Assembly (NCBI GenBank): GCA_002105175.1
Contig: MCGE01000002.1
Location: 1-64,000, forward strand
Length of the DNA: 64,000 bases
Direction: 5' to 3'
From: Absidia repens
Taxonomy: Eukaryota > Mucoromycota > Mucoromycetes > Mucorales > Cunninghamellaceae
Made by a program: the position numbers and the translations under genes. The notes under the pieces were generated by a model. It saw nothing but the letters and a program-made list of their open reading frames with translations, was not told the origin of the DNA and did no database searches. Numbering within the stretch: position 1 is the first letter of the stretch; each line of letters opens with the position of its first letter. Shown here one piece after another: positions 38,023 to 50,735 of the stretch.

Positions 38023-38024
38023 TA
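37567..38024. other. Convergent 3' spacer with (CTA)n microsatellite
   Basis: Holds a poly-T run (37570-37589), ATCATC-rich stretches and AATAAA at about 37756. A (CTA)n tract of about 11 units (37985-38017) ends seven bases before the stop codon of the Cia1 gene. No gene. Confidence 0.65.
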
Positions 38025-38432
38025 TTAATCGTCTTGTACCAATCGCCAAATGCGAACCATACCATCATCACCTACAGAGGCAAGCCAATCGCCATGCGTT
38101 TCATTTGGGAACCAGCTTACGCAGTTGATATCATGAACACCATGAGCATCGTTTATCGTCGCCACTGATGACCATGTAGGAGCATTTCCATCCAAGTTTT
38201 CTTCATCCTTTTCAAATATCCGTAAAGAATTGTCACCACTAGCACTGGCAATATGATTATGCACCTTGGACCAAGACACTGAATAAACACATCGATCATG
38301 CATGCCTGATAATGTACACACTGTTTTCCATACTGCTTCACCATTGGGTGTTGCTATTCCTTCTGCATTGTTGGGCGAATACATTTTCCAGATACGTAAT
38401 GTTTGGTCGTCGGATCCCGAGACTATGTGATG

Positions 38433-38464
<32 letters not shown>

Positions 38465-39368
38465 CCCTCATTTCAATATCACTGATTTCCATCTATATGA
38501 ACATACTTTTTTTTTTTCCTTTTACCTATATGATCACCATCTGCATTGAAATCAATGGACCATACAGTCGATGAGTGTCCTTGTAAAGTATCAGCACAAT
38601 ACCAATCATCTTCATCTTCTTTCCAAATTTTTATAGTATCATCATAACTTGCTGAGGCCAACACTTCTTGCTTGGGATGCCATGCTACCATCTTGACATC
38701 TTGCGTATGTTCTTGTAATACACTTAGACATTCAAAATCATTGTCCGATTCAACTATAACGAAAAAAAGAGAACATGAGTAAGAAGCAAAAGACACAGAT
38801 ATATATATGCATTTTACCTTCCCAAATCCATACACTTTTATCTCTACTACAAGTGGCCAAGAGAGCCCCTGTAGAAGACCAGGCCACTGATTTGATTTCA
38901 TTTTCATGTCCTTCAAGTGTCGCCACGCATTCCCAGTCCTTTTCACGAGCGTCGTGTTCCCAAATCCCAGTAGTAGCATCAAAACTGGCGGTTGCCATTT
39001 CATTCCCTGTAGGTGACCAAGCAACGCTACGTACGGTTCGTTTGTGTGCACCTTCTAAAGTATCAATACATTGCCATTGGGTAAAATCGTTGTGTGAGGC
39101 GGGTGTCCAGAGTCGTACTGTCTTGTCCCCTGAACACGTCGCTAGAATCGTCTTTGTAGGGTGCCACGAAGCTTGCCACACACGATCTTGATGTCCTATT
39201 TATCCACCAAAGAGAACGAGAGAGAGAGAGAAAGAGTTAAAATAAGAATCGTGTGCGACAAAACATGATTGAAATTATCTATTCCAATATAAAAATATAG
39301 AAACAAAAGAAAGAAAAAAGCAAGGGTCTACTACCTTCTAAGGTTGCTAATAATTCAAGGCGGGGCAT
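38025..39368 (-). CDS. cia1: Cia1/CIAO1, cytosolic iron-sulfur assembly WD40 protein
   Basis: Four exons (39335-39368, 38818-39195, 38526-38753, 38025-38422) join in phase to 345 aa, the family's normal length. It has seven WD40 blades with very strong CIAO1 signatures: [89 protein letters not shown] and [14 protein letters not shown]. With Mms19 and Cia2 it forms the CIA targeting complex, which hands 4Fe-4S clusters to cytosolic and nuclear apoproteins such as DNA polymerases and helicases. It is essential in yeast. It diverges from OXP1 over 932 bp. Confidence 0.96.
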
Positions 39369-40300
39369 TCTTGTCGAAAGATAAGGGAAAGGAGAGTGAT
39401 AGAAAAAAATAAAAAAAATGTTGACTATTTTTTTTTTCCAGATGTTCAACTCGTAAGCGAGTAAAAAAAAAATCAGCGGGGATGGAAAATGGTTCATGGT
39501 CAACCAATCATTCCATTATCTCGTTTGATATGTCAAAACAGTCATCTGCTGCAAGTGGATTTTATCATCTATCTACCATCAGCTGTTATATATATAACGT
39601 CTCGCCTGGGACGTTGATATTTGTTGAAGCAATTCCCTGATTTAAGCGTACAAAAAGGAAAAAATCCACAACAGAAGTTGAAGTGGCCAAAAATCGAAAA
39701 CGCTTGGGCGAAATCAGAAGGGGGGGTAGGGAGTTTTGCCAGTTTTGAGTGAAGGACAAAGATACTTCCAATGACCTTGAACATATTTTTTTTTTAATTA
39801 AATTGAATATAAGCCGGGATATGGTGGAATAAATGGTCACTTTGCTTGTTTATGTTTACTGCTCATCGCTTCCTTGCTATCGTTTTAACAGTGGAAGTGG
39901 AATGGTTGCAAAAACTTTATTCTATAAAACGAGCTCTTTCTACACAATTCATCTAAAAAATGTTGAACAAAGCGTCGTTTTGTTCTGTACTACCCGATGT
40001 ATTTAGATCACTATACAGAATAAACTCCATTACTTTATGCCCCCATGCCATAAAAGTAAGTAAACGTTAAAAATGTTATTAGTGATGTGATGTAGTAGGT
40101 TGGTACCTTAAAGGTGTCCCCAGGTTTCAATGCGTTGGCTCACACACACGGAAAATTAGTAACAGCCCGCTAGATGATGATTGGCCGATAATCCTACCTT
40201 GCCCAAAATCTTATATTTCACACAATCCAAAACTTTATCTCTCTTTTTTTCTTTTTTAACTTTTTTTTTTTTTTTTTTGACAAACAGTTATTATAGTAAT
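39369..40300. promoter_or_regulatory. Divergent promoter region cia1/OXP1
   Basis: 932 bp between outward-facing starts. TATAAAA at about 39921 is followed by a CT-rich stretch and an isolated ATG at 39960 whose frame is short. A T-tract (40261-40278) lies just upstream of the OXP1 start. No exon on either strand was supported. Confidence 0.5.
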
Positions 40301-43300
40301 ATGGTCGCGTCATCACCTGCTACTAGTGAATCTCCCAAGAAACTCATGATATGTATCGACCGTGGAGGAACATTTACTGATTGTATTGGGTTTAGAGGAA
40401 CGCCGGGTCAACCTGATTATGAAGAATTCGTGGTCAAGCTCCTATCTGAAGACCCCTCAAACTATAAAGACGCTCCAACTGAAGGTATTCGTCGTATCTT
40501 GGAACTGGCCACGAAAAAACAACATCCTCGGCAACACGATGTTCCTACAACCTTACTTGGTAAGAACCTCACCCCCCCCGTCTCACTTTCAATATGAATC
40601 CAAGTTTAAAATTAACCATACTATCTTGGTTTTTGTTTTTTTTTATATGGGGTGTGACATTATATAGGGAGTGTCAGAATGGGTACCACTGTGGCAACGA
40701 ATGCACTGTTGGAACGAAAAGGTGAACGGTGTGCACTATTGATTACGAAAGGCTTCAAGGATCTATTGACTATTGGTAAGGCTTATCGTACAGAATATAC
40801 TGCGAAAAAAAAAATTGCATCATTAATGCATGTTCTATGTGCGGGGAAATCCACTCTATAGGGAATCAATCTCGACCAAAGATTTTCGATCTTTCAGTTA
40901 CAAAACCCGATGTACTTCATCAAAGTGTAGTTGAAGTGGACGAAAGGTAAAAAATAAGGGCAAAGACTTCATGGATGGTTTGTTTGTTTTTTTTCTCACG
41001 GGACTCTTTGATGCTAAAATGATAGGGTCGTATTACTCAATTCTGCCGCCTCCTCAGAAGTGGTGGATCCGCTTTCCTTATCAAAAGAAGCTTCATCGTC
41101 GATCGTACAAGGTGTATCCGGTGATTGGATTCGTGTACTTCAAAAGCCAGGTAAAAAACAAAAGTCCTCTTTCTCCCTTCCCCGCCGTGCTTTGATCTCA
41201 TCCTTTTTATTCATGTGGGGTGTGTGTGTTGGTTTGTTTAGATATGGACAATGTCAAGAAACAATTACAAGGACTCTACAATGATGGTTATAAAAGCATT
41301 GCTGTGTGTTTGATGCATTCTTATACTTTCCCTGGTAATGTAGTTCAAGCGGCGAACAAAGTTTAATCTTGTGTTCTTTTCCACTCATCTTCCCCACATT
41401 TTTTTAATATTTTATAGATCATGAACGACTCATTGGTGATTTGGCAAAATCGATTGGGTTTGAACATATCTCTTTATCTCATCAAGTCATGCCTATGGTC
41501 AAGATTGTTCCACGCGGTACCTCTGCTGATGCTGATGCTTATCTCACTCCCTGTATTCAAAAATACATTCAAGGTTTTACCAGTGGGTTTGATGATGGTT
41601 TCGAAAATGGATCGACGCAGTTGCAATTTATGCAAAGTGATGGTGGCCTAGGTAGGGTTGGTTTTTTTTTTCGGGGACTTGACCCAAAAAAACCCCCACC
41701 CTCTTCCTCAATGAACTTAACTTTTTTTTTTTTTTTAGTCCCTGTTAGTCACTTTTCTGGTTTCCGTGCCATCTTATCTGGACCTGCTGGTGGTGTGGTG
41801 GGGTACGCGTTGACAAGTTTCGAGTCTGAATTAGATCGTACGCCAGTAATTGGTTTTGATATGGGTGGAACAAGTACCGATGTCTCTCGTTATGATGGCT
41901 ACTATGAACATGTATTTGAAACAACCACTGCCGGTGTTACTATTCAAGCCCCTCAATTGGATATCAATACCGTTGCTGCCGGAGGTGGCTCTATGCTCTT
42001 TTTCGAAAATGGCATGTTTGTTGTTGGCCCACAGGTAAAAAATAAATAAAACACTGAAAAAGTGATTTTCTGTATGCGTTGGCACGTACTTACATTGGAA
42101 TTTTTGGGTATATATATAGAGTGCTGGTGCTCATCCAGGTCCTGCTTGCTATCGTAAAGGAGGTCCCTTGGCAGTGTCTGATGCAAACTTGTTTTTGGGC
42201 CGACTGTTACCTGACTACTTCCCCAAAATATTTGGCCCGAACGAAAACGAATCCTTGGATGTGGCTGTGGTGAAAGAAAAATTCTCTCAATTGGCCAGTG
42301 AAATCAATCAATCCACTGGAGAATCAAAATCGCTGGACGAAATTGTTTATGGGTTTATCAAGGTGGCGAATGAAACCATGTGTCGTCCCATTCGTGCGTT
42401 GACGGAGGCGAAAGGTCATGATACAAGCAACCATGTTTTAGCAGTCTTTGGTGGTGCTGGTGGTCAACATGGTAATAATAATATAAAAGAAAAAAAGAAG
42501 GAGGGACTGGGTAAGTTAACATTTTTATTATTGTCATTTTTGTTTAGCTTGTGGTATCGCTCGCAATTTGGGAATCAGCAAAATCGTCTTATACCGTCAC
42601 TCCTCCATTCTTTCCGCGTTTGGGCTTGCTTTGGCTGACGTGGTACATGAAGTCCAAGAACCATGTGCTGAAATTCTCGGTGATGATTCTCTTCCAGTTT
42701 TACAAAAACGGGTCGCAGCTCTGGTCAAATCGTGCAACGACGAATTAAAACGACAAGGCTTTGACGATTCTCTCTTATCTACCGAAGTATACCTCAATTT
42801 ACGCTATGATGGTACGGATTGCGCTCTGATGACCCTTCAACCTACGGACGATGATGGTGCTGGTAACTGGGACTTTGAAAAGGCATTCACTCGTCTTTAT
42901 AAGCAAGAATTTGGTTTTTCTTTATCCGATCGAGCCATCGTGGTAGATGATATTCGTGTGCGTGGCATTGGCAAAACAATGAATCAGCAAGATCTGACGC
43001 CTGGAAAAGAAATCATGGATTATCAACAGAACAAGTCGATGCATGCGGTGGATGCTGCGAAGGAACAATCTAGTGTTGCCTCTGTTTACTTTGAATCTAC
43101 TGGTCGACTCGATGATGTGCCCGTCTATACCTTATCCAAGATCTCTCCTGGGTCCAAAATCGATGGCCCGGCTATGATTATTGATGCGACAGCTACTGTG
43201 GTGGTCGAACCTGCTTGCTCTGCCCTGATCACTTCGCAGCATATCACCATTACTGTTGGAAAGGGGGAAAAGAAAAAAGTCACTACAAAGCTGGAACCTA

Positions 43301-45578
43301 TCCAATTGTCTATCTTCTCTCACCGATTTATGTCTATCGCCGAACAAATGGGTCGAACTTTGCAGAAGACAGCAATCAGTACAAACATCAAGGAACGTTT
43401 AGGTAAGAAGAAGAAAAAAATTGGTGTCTTGGTCTGTCTGTACTAACTGTGACTTGACATACATATATATATTAATGATAGACTTCTCATGTGCCTTGTT
43501 TGGAGCTGATGGTGGTCTGGTAGCCAATGCACCCCATATTCCTGTCCATCTTGGAGCTCTCAGCCATGCAGTGACTTACCAAATGAATTATTACAAGGAT
43601 AATCTCTACGAAGGTGATGTTATCATGACAAATCATCCTGCTGCTGGTGGCTCTCATTTACCTGGTAATCTTTTCGAAAGAAAGGAAAAATAGATACAAG
43701 TTTATAATGTGCGAAACAATGCTCATGTGTTTCTTTTTTATTTATTTCCTTAGATATTACCATTATTACCCCTGTATTCCATCAAAAAAAGATTGTCTTC
43801 TTTGTTGCTTCACGTGGTCATCATGCGGATATTGGTGGTATTTCACCTGGTAATAATATACTAGATACATATATATAAAAAATTCATTATCAAGGGGGCA
43901 ATATCTAACTAATTTTATTTATCTCACCTTAGGATCCATGCCTCCTCACTCAAAGGAATTGTATCAAGAAGGTGCGGCTATAAAGTCCTTCAAGATTGTA
44001 TCAGCCGGTGAATTCGATGGTGCTGGTTTAAAGAAGCATTTATATGACATTCCTGGATCTTACCCTGGTTGCTCTGGTACAAGACTTTTACAAGACAATA
44101 TCTCAGGTAAGTAAAAGAAGAAAAGAACTCACAAAGCTAATAACAAAAATTTCACCATGAAACGATTGATTGATTGATGGATTGATTTTTTTTTGTCACG
44201 GACTTCTATAGATCTCAAGGCACAAATTGCTGCGAACCAAAAGGGCATCACTCTTGTGGAACGATTGATTGAAGAATACTCTCTGGATGTTGTCCAAGCA
44301 TACATGTTGCATATCCGCCGTAATGCCGAAACTGCCGTACGTACCTTACTCAAACAAGTCGCCAAGGAACATCGTGGGCAATTACTACAGGGACAAGACG
44401 CCATGGATGATGGGACCTTGATCAAGCTCAGTGTCAAGATCAATGAACAAGACGGTAGTGCGGTATTTGACTTTGCGGGAACTGGACCTGAGGTTTATGG
44501 CAATACGAATACGCCCGAAAGTGTATGTCACAGTGCGATCATCTACTGCATTCGATGTTTGGTCGATCAAAATATTCCATTGAACTCGGGATGTCTGGAG
44601 CCCATTGATATCCGTATCCCACCAAGCTCCATTCTTAGCCCTTCAGAATCATGTGCTGTGGTTGGTGGCAATGTCCTGACAAGTCAACGCATCTGTGATG
44701 TCGTCTTCAAAACATTCAATGCTTGTGCCGCCAGTCAAGGCTGTTGCAACAATCTGACGTTTGGAAAAGGCGCCAAGGATGATAAGAACGGGTGGGGTTA
44801 TTACGAGACAATTGCTGGTAAGTGAAAGTCTCAATGATGAGAGGGGGGGGGAGAGAATCTGATGTCCTTTTTTCTTTTGATAGGTGGTAGTGGCGCTGGC
44901 CCTGACTGGAATGGACAAAGTGGCGTACATACTGTAAGTGAATTTCCGAAGCATTTAACATATGACACTGAATGGCAATCCTCACATCCATTTTTTTTTC
45001 TGGCTCCTATAGCATATGACGAACACTCGAATCACTGACCCTGAAATCCTTGAAAAACGTTACCCTGTGGTTTTACGTGAATTCTCTATTCGTGAAGGTA
45101 ATACATTTTTCTTCGAGGGGGGGAGGAAAAAGCCAACTTTTTTTTTTTTTTACTGATTATCTTCATTTTGTTCTCTTCAGGTTCGGGCGGCTCTGGAAAA
45201 AATAAGGGTGGTGATGGTGTGATTCGAGACATTGAATTCTTGGAATCGGGAATTCAAGTGTCGATTTTGTCTGAACGCAGAGTCTTTCATCCCTATGGTA
45301 TGGCAGGTGGGCAAGAGGCAGAGGCTGGCATGAATTTGTGGATCCGTAAAAACGACCAAGGAAAAGATGCGGCGCCTACGACGGTTTTGAATCTCTCGGG
45401 TAAAAATTCGGCTCCTTTCAACAAAGGCGATCGTATTGTCATTCAAACGCCTGGTGGTGGTGGTTATGGCGCTCAACAAGATCAACAGCAGTCAACAACT
45501 CGACGTTCGGATTATCATTCTTATGTCAAGGCCAGCGGTTCCCTAGGTGCCTACAAGGATATGTCTGAAAGTGCCTAG
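40301..45578 (+). CDS. OXP1: 5-oxoprolinase, ATP-hydrolysing
   Basis: Sixteen exons join in phase to 1,332 aa; exon starts are 40301, 40668, 40862, 41026, 41242, 41418, 41739, 42120, 42548, 43482, 43754, 43933, 44212, 44884, 45013 and 45181. The N-terminal hydantoinase A-like half has [53 protein letters not shown] and [13 protein letters not shown]. The hydantoinase B-like half has [42 protein letters not shown], the [11 protein letters not shown] glycine loop and a final [15 protein letters not shown]. The enzyme opens 5-oxo-L-proline to L-glutamate using ATP, the salvage step of the gamma-glutamyl (glutathione) cycle, in the cytosol. Both halves are fused, as is normal for eukaryotes. All catalytic blocks are present. 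Confidence 0.96.
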
Positions 45579-47408
45579 AATTTTTAGCACTTGGTGTACT
45601 AGTTTAGTTTCTTATATCTTGGGTGTTATTTTACTTTTTGAAAATAAAAAAGCAATTTGTATTGTATATCTTTATAAAATGATCTCATTATTTTGTGTTC
45701 TTTTGTGTTGTTGTTTGCGGTCATTGCATAGATGAACATCTTCAAATAGTTTTTTGACAGCTGGTTTTTTTTTTTCGGTGATATATGATAAAGATCAATA
45801 CATGCATACAAGAATTATCATATCTTCTTCTTTTTTTCTGCCCCTTTTTTCTACAATACGTTGGTGTGTCCTACAGTACACCACACAGCTTCCTTTTTTG
45901 GGGGGCCACAGTTCCAGCCAAAATTTTGCCCGACCATGCTTGCAACAACAACAACAACAACAACAAAAAAAAAAAAAAAAAAAAAAAAACGGGATAATGA
46001 TAAGCTGATTTATTAATAAGATTACTTTCAAATTTATAAGGGAATAAAAGCATTGTATTGTAGTCTCCTTACCTGTATTACGCTATGAAATTTTTGTGAG
46101 AAATCTGATCTAGGTCGACTGTAATTCAACAAGTGCTTTCTCTCCAACCTCTCCAATGCGCTTCAACTTTTACATTTCGATGCTCCTACCACTGCTTATT
46201 TTCCTGTGTTTTTATTACTTCTTATTTTATTATACCATTTATTTGAAAATTTCACATCCCAATCTCACTAGAACCATTGCAGAAAATACTTCAAATGCCG
46301 CCCACGTGGAATTTTTGTTTTGCCATTTTTCCCCTCTTTTTCTTTTTCTTCCTTTCTTTTTTTCTTCACCATTCAACTTCCATCGGATAATGGTGATCTT
46401 AGATTAGTGTCAGGACTAGTTTAGAAGGGATTTCAGATCAGGGATGACAACATGCATGGGGAAACCCTTTCATTTTGGATTGAAGATTTAGAACCAATCG
46501 TTAGATGACCTTTGAGATCCTCTAATAGCTTAGTTCCGTTTTAGTTTGACCATAGTTTGTATCTACAATTGAATAAAATATGTCTCTTTTCACATGCTTC
46601 AACAAAAAACGATGCATTAGGTTCCTTCATGTCTTGTGTACTACATTCCTTTGTTGCTTCCATCTTCCCATTGTGATTGGTGTAGACCGTCAGTTGTTGT
46701 GCTTCAATAGCAGATGTGTCCCCTCCGATCTTTATTACGTATTGTGCAATTATTAGATAGCTTTTTACGACCACGCTTTTAGATTAGTGCTGATCATTCT
46801 TCTGATCTTCTGTTAGTCTCCCACAAGTCATATACTACATCCATTAGATTCCCTTCATTTCCATTAGCGTTCTTATAACATTGAACCTCCCGTCTTTAGT
46901 TTAGTACCTATCAAGATACATCAATAAAATATTCCTTTTTGATCAGTTAACCATTATATGACCAATACGATAATAGAGAAATGCCGCTATTGCTGATCTT
47001 TTGTGAGTGCCGTATCAAGCACCTGCTTTCTAGTTCGTCCAACCTTGTCCACTTCTGCTTACCCCACCCTCTCCCCCCTCCCCTCACTTCAGAGTCTAGG
47101 TGACTGATGAGCAGTCCTGGGCCATTTCATACGAAATGTGGGCATATGGTTGCTCTATTAATCAATTACTCATGAGCCTAGACCATGCCACCATTGAATG
47201 CTCCCTATAAACCATGATAATCTCCGCTTGATCAAACATACTGTATACACCAATCGGTTCATTATTTTTTTGTTTTGCTTTTTTACGTATGACATAACAA
47301 TGATAATAAAAAAAACCCTCCTCCCCCACTTCCCAGTCGAGATGTCGTCCCCTGAATATGGTGAGTATCTAATCTCATTCCCTCAAAACCTATACTTCGA
47401 CGACGACG

Positions 47409-47442
<34 letters not shown>

Positions 47443-47775
47443 CCCCTGTTGGCACACAATAGACCTTTTTTTTTTTTTGTTCTTTGCAAGTGGTGGAATG
47501 TTTAAATCCTTTCTTTTTTGGAATTAGGAGTGTATAATGAGACTGTCCCGAACCTTCCCCCTTTATGCTGACAACTATCTAACTGAAACATACCGGTCCC
47601 AGCAATTATGATTCTACCACATATACTGATCAAAAACCATAATATAGTAGCATATTAATATAACCATCCATTTTATTTCTTTAAACCAATAAAACAACAA
47701 AAAAACAGCGATAAAAAAAAAAAAAAAAAGATATAGTAAAAAACTAAATGTGTAAATCTAAACTAATCTACTGTT
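45579..47775. other. 2.2-kb convergent spacer with repeat copy D
   Basis: AATAAAA for OXP1 at about 45642, (CAA)n plus poly-A at 45941-45989, repeat copy D (46285-46960), then a (CGA)(CAA)n tract at 47398-47442. The 109-codon frame at 47198-47527 is built on that tract and is not accepted as a gene. Confidence 0.6.
46285..46960 (+). repeat. Dispersed repeat, copy D
   Basis: Head TTCAAATGCCGCCCACGTGG at 46290-46309; core ATGCATGGGGAAACCCTTTC at 46452-46471; tail TTGAATAAAATATGTCTCTT at 46567-46586. Similarity to copy F carries on past the tail (GACCGTC...TGCTTCAAT, then GTTTAGTACCT) to about 46960 and perhaps 47020, so the full element may be about 700 bp. Confidence 0.85.
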
Positions 47776-49410
47776 CTAATCCAAAGGAATCCAATCCACA
47801 GGGTTCTTGAGTACTTCTTCCAAATTTTCTTCAGGAGACCCAGCTTCGACTTCATGCATGTATTCCCATCGAGCAGTCAAAGGCAAGGACATCAGAATGG
47901 CTTCAATACGAGCGCCAGGAGTTTGTAAGCCGAATTTGGTTCCACGATCCCACACCAAGTTGAATTCCACATAGCGGCCACGACGAATTTGTTGCCAGTC
48001 CTTCATTTGGGGGGTAAACTTCATGTTCATACGTTTCTTGACGATGGGCAAGTAAGACTGCGTAAACCGGTTTCCCATTTCCTTGACAAAACTAAAGACT
48101 TCTTCGGCAGGCTTGTCGTCCAGGTCATCAAAGAAGATCCCACCAATACCACGCGATTCACCACGATGTTTGTTGTAGAAGTACTTGTCGCACCATTGTT
48201 TGAAGTTGGCATAGTATTTGGTGTCGTACTTGTCACAGCCGTCCTTGAGCACTTGATGGAAATGGATACAATCGTCTTCAAACAAGTAACTGGGCGTCAG
48301 GTCGGACCCACCACCAAACCACCACATCTTGGGGCTGCCATCTTCGTTTTCGATTTCAAAGTACCGATAGTTCATGTGCACAGTTGGGGCATTGGGGTTG
48401 CGAGGATGGATCACAAGGGAAATACCCGCGGCAAAGAACGGGACAGGCCCGTCGGCTGAGATGTCCTTACCACGGTCATGACGCATTTGTTCCACTGCCG
48501 CCTTGGGGAGTTGCCCATACACAATCGAAATCCCAACACCAGCCTTTTCAAAGAGGTTGCCGTCTTGGAGCACACAAGTGATACCTTCACCGCCTTCCTG
48601 TCGTTGCCAGGTCGTGCGTGTAAATGTCTTGCCATCTAACTGTTCCATGTCGTTCACAATACGGTTTTGAAGACCTTTGACAAACGCTTCCATTCGTAAA
48701 CGCATAGGATCGCTGTCTGTAATAGGTCCTTCAGTGCGCTAGGAGTTAAAAAAAAACACAGGGTGAGTAAGGATACGAAGATAGTTGACGCCTATAGTAA
48801 TTATCTTACACGTTGTTTGTCATCATTAGCAGCATCGCAGTGAGTCTATTGATTACCAAAAAAAAAAAAAGACAAGGATCAGTTTGACACAAGGATAACA
48901 ACAGTCAGAAATTTCCTCCGATAGGTTAAAAGAAAAAAGAAATAGTTATTACCTCGTCAGCCAAAAACACAGAAGCCAAGGCAGTGGCGGCAAAAGCAGC
49001 AGTGGCAGCATAAGCACCAACCTTGGATCGTCGATTCATTTGGTTAGCACCAGCAACTTGACTAGTAGAATAGAGGCGAGGAAGCCTGTTACGAAATGAA
49101 AAAGTGTTAGTCCAAGGCTCTAATTTTTTATATATACAGTATCTTAGCACATAATAAAATACTTACACATTTGAGCTACGGATAGGAAGGATACGGCTAG
49201 TGGAGCGTACTATAATAATAATATCATATATACATAAAAGAAAAAAAGGTTTCAATGAGTATAAGATTTGTAAGAGTAAAAAACATAACTATTTGGCAAG
49301 GCCCATTGAGTCAAAACTAGAGAGAATGGATATATATATATATAAAAACTAATTAAGAAGGAATAGAACATACATGAAGGCACTGATCGAAGAGAGCGTG
49401 CAAGCAACAT
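47776..49410 (-). CDS. HEM13: Coproporphyrinogen III oxidase (aerobic), mitochondrial-type
   Basis: Five exons (49374-49410, 49167-49209, 48953-49085, 48810-48845, 47776-48738) join in phase to 403 aa. Residues 1-45 are Arg/Ser/Leu-rich without acids (MLLARSLRS... RLYSTSQ), a mitochondrial presequence. They precede an Ala-rich hydrophobic stretch (AATAAFAATALASVFLA), the bipartite leader seen in animal CPOX. The catalytic body carries all HemF blocks: GGEGITCVLQDG, VHMNYRYFE, WWFGGGSDLTPSYL, HFHQVLK, NKHRGESRGIGGIFFDDL, RRGRYVEFNLVWDRGTKFGLQTPGARIEAILMSLPLTARWEY. It oxidatively decarboxylates coproporphyrinogen III to protoporphyrinogen IX with O2. Yeast Hem13 is cytosolic, so a targeted form is notable. 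Confidence 0.96.
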
Positions 49411-50090
49411 TATAAGAGAATGACAAGATCACTAGAATAAAAGAATAAAAAATTATAAAATAGAAGTGAAACAGAAGAAATGGAAGAAAAAACAAGAAAA
49501 GCGCGTGGTCGGGATTTGAATCAAATCTACGGTTCAACAAGTCCCTAGTTGCGTCAAGAAAAAAAAAAAATCGACTATCTTTATCATGCACATTAATCTA
49601 ATATAAATCCCACAAATAAAGCTACGTCATATAATATAACCAACTTTATTCCTCCTGTCCCAAAAATTCACCGTCCTACTCCTTCCTCCACCCCATTTTT
49701 AGTGAACTTGATTGATAAAATGAGCACACTACTTTCTAGAGTCCTTGAGTTGATGGTCAGCTTTCCAAACCTGAGTGCTTTTAGTCGATTCTCAGGTCAA
49801 ACTAATAGAGTATCGCTGTTGTTGTTGATTGCTATTTCTTCAGAATAAAGGTATGAAAATATGAATGGTTGTGGATGTCCCTGAGTCCAATCAAAAAGCT
49901 ATTTCATTTGTCAGATTTTGCAACCAATAAAAACCCTATATCATAGAATGAACGCACATCATTGTAATAAAGGTATCTTTGTATTATTATTATTGATACT
50001 ATTTTTTTTTATTCAAAATCAAAACAAAAACAAGGTCTAATCTATAAAACTACATGATATAGGACTATCCTAGGTGTGGGTAGGGCGATT
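49411..50090. promoter_or_regulatory. HEM13 promoter and coactosin 3' spacer
   Basis: AT-rich. Near 49501-49527 is CGTGGTCGGGATTTGAATC, which resembles the repeat head or the 3' end of a tRNA on the minus strand, and lies about 95 bp upstream of the HEM13 start. A TATTATTATTATTG microsatellite is at about 49982. No gene seen. Confidence 0.5.
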
Positions 50091-50417
50091 TCAGTAATTG
50101 CTATTTTGTCGATCATAGTTGGCACCGCTGGCTTTTCGTAGTTTGGTCATGATATCTTGTTCATCCAAATCCGTCAATTGAGAAGCAGGAACTTCGATAT
50201 GGTAGTTGCGCAAAACATTCTTGACTTCAGCAATTTGAATACTGAGCTTGGCCCGGCGCATCACACCTACAGAGGCACTATAAATCACAAAATCAAATCA
50301 ATCACCATTTAGTTTTCTATGTATATATATATATATATATTCTCTTTTTTAATGTTCAACATACCCACACCAAGGGACAAGAATAAACTTGATACGATGA
50401 GAATATCTATAAATGTC

Positions 50418-50452
<35 letters not shown>

Positions 50453-50735
50453 AGAGAGAGAGAAGCTTGTCAGTTCATTTCACTATGACTATCATTTTTT
50501 CGTTTTTCCTTTACTCATCATTGCTTAGATTCAGACGGACATAACCCCAGCCAGCCACATCAGGTTGAAGATGATCAACAAATTCGCCAAATCCACCAGA
50601 ACCAGAACCAGACACCTGGAGACGGTCAGGTTTGCCAGCAGCAAAGTCGAAGAATGCCCAGTTTGTTTCACTTTTATCATCACGGACGTCTTCATAAAGA
50701 TCGGCAATGGTGGGATCACTAACGTTCAATGACAT
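50091..50735 (-). CDS. Coactosin-like actin-binding protein (ADF-H domain)
   Basis: Three exons (50515-50735, 50365-50406, 50091-50277) join in phase to 149 aa, one ADF-homology domain. Coactosin-type strings: MSLNVSDPTIADLYEDVRDDKSETNWAFF is the N-terminal helix region, then GSGSGGFGEFVDHL, HRIKFILVPWCG, RRAKLSIQIAEVKNVLRNYHIEV, and the C-terminal MTKLRKASGANYD that is typical of coactosin and Abp1/drebrin ADF-H domains. It should bind F-actin filaments without severing, opposing capping. The Ser after Met that regulates cofilin is replaced by the coactosin SLN start. Functional partner class of the myosin-I in this window. Confidence 0.93.

Noticed and set aside
46541..46774. 77-codon minus-strand frame in repeat D
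   Set aside because: Runs against the element orientation and is not open in the other copies.
47198..47527. 109-codon frame with poly-Asn
   Set aside because: Built on a (CGA)(CAA) microsatellite; no homology.
49501..49560. Possible tRNA gene upstream of HEM13
   Set aside because: A B-box-like string and an anticodon-like arm are present but the T-stem and acceptor do not pair; noted only as a repeat-head or tRNA-like remnant.
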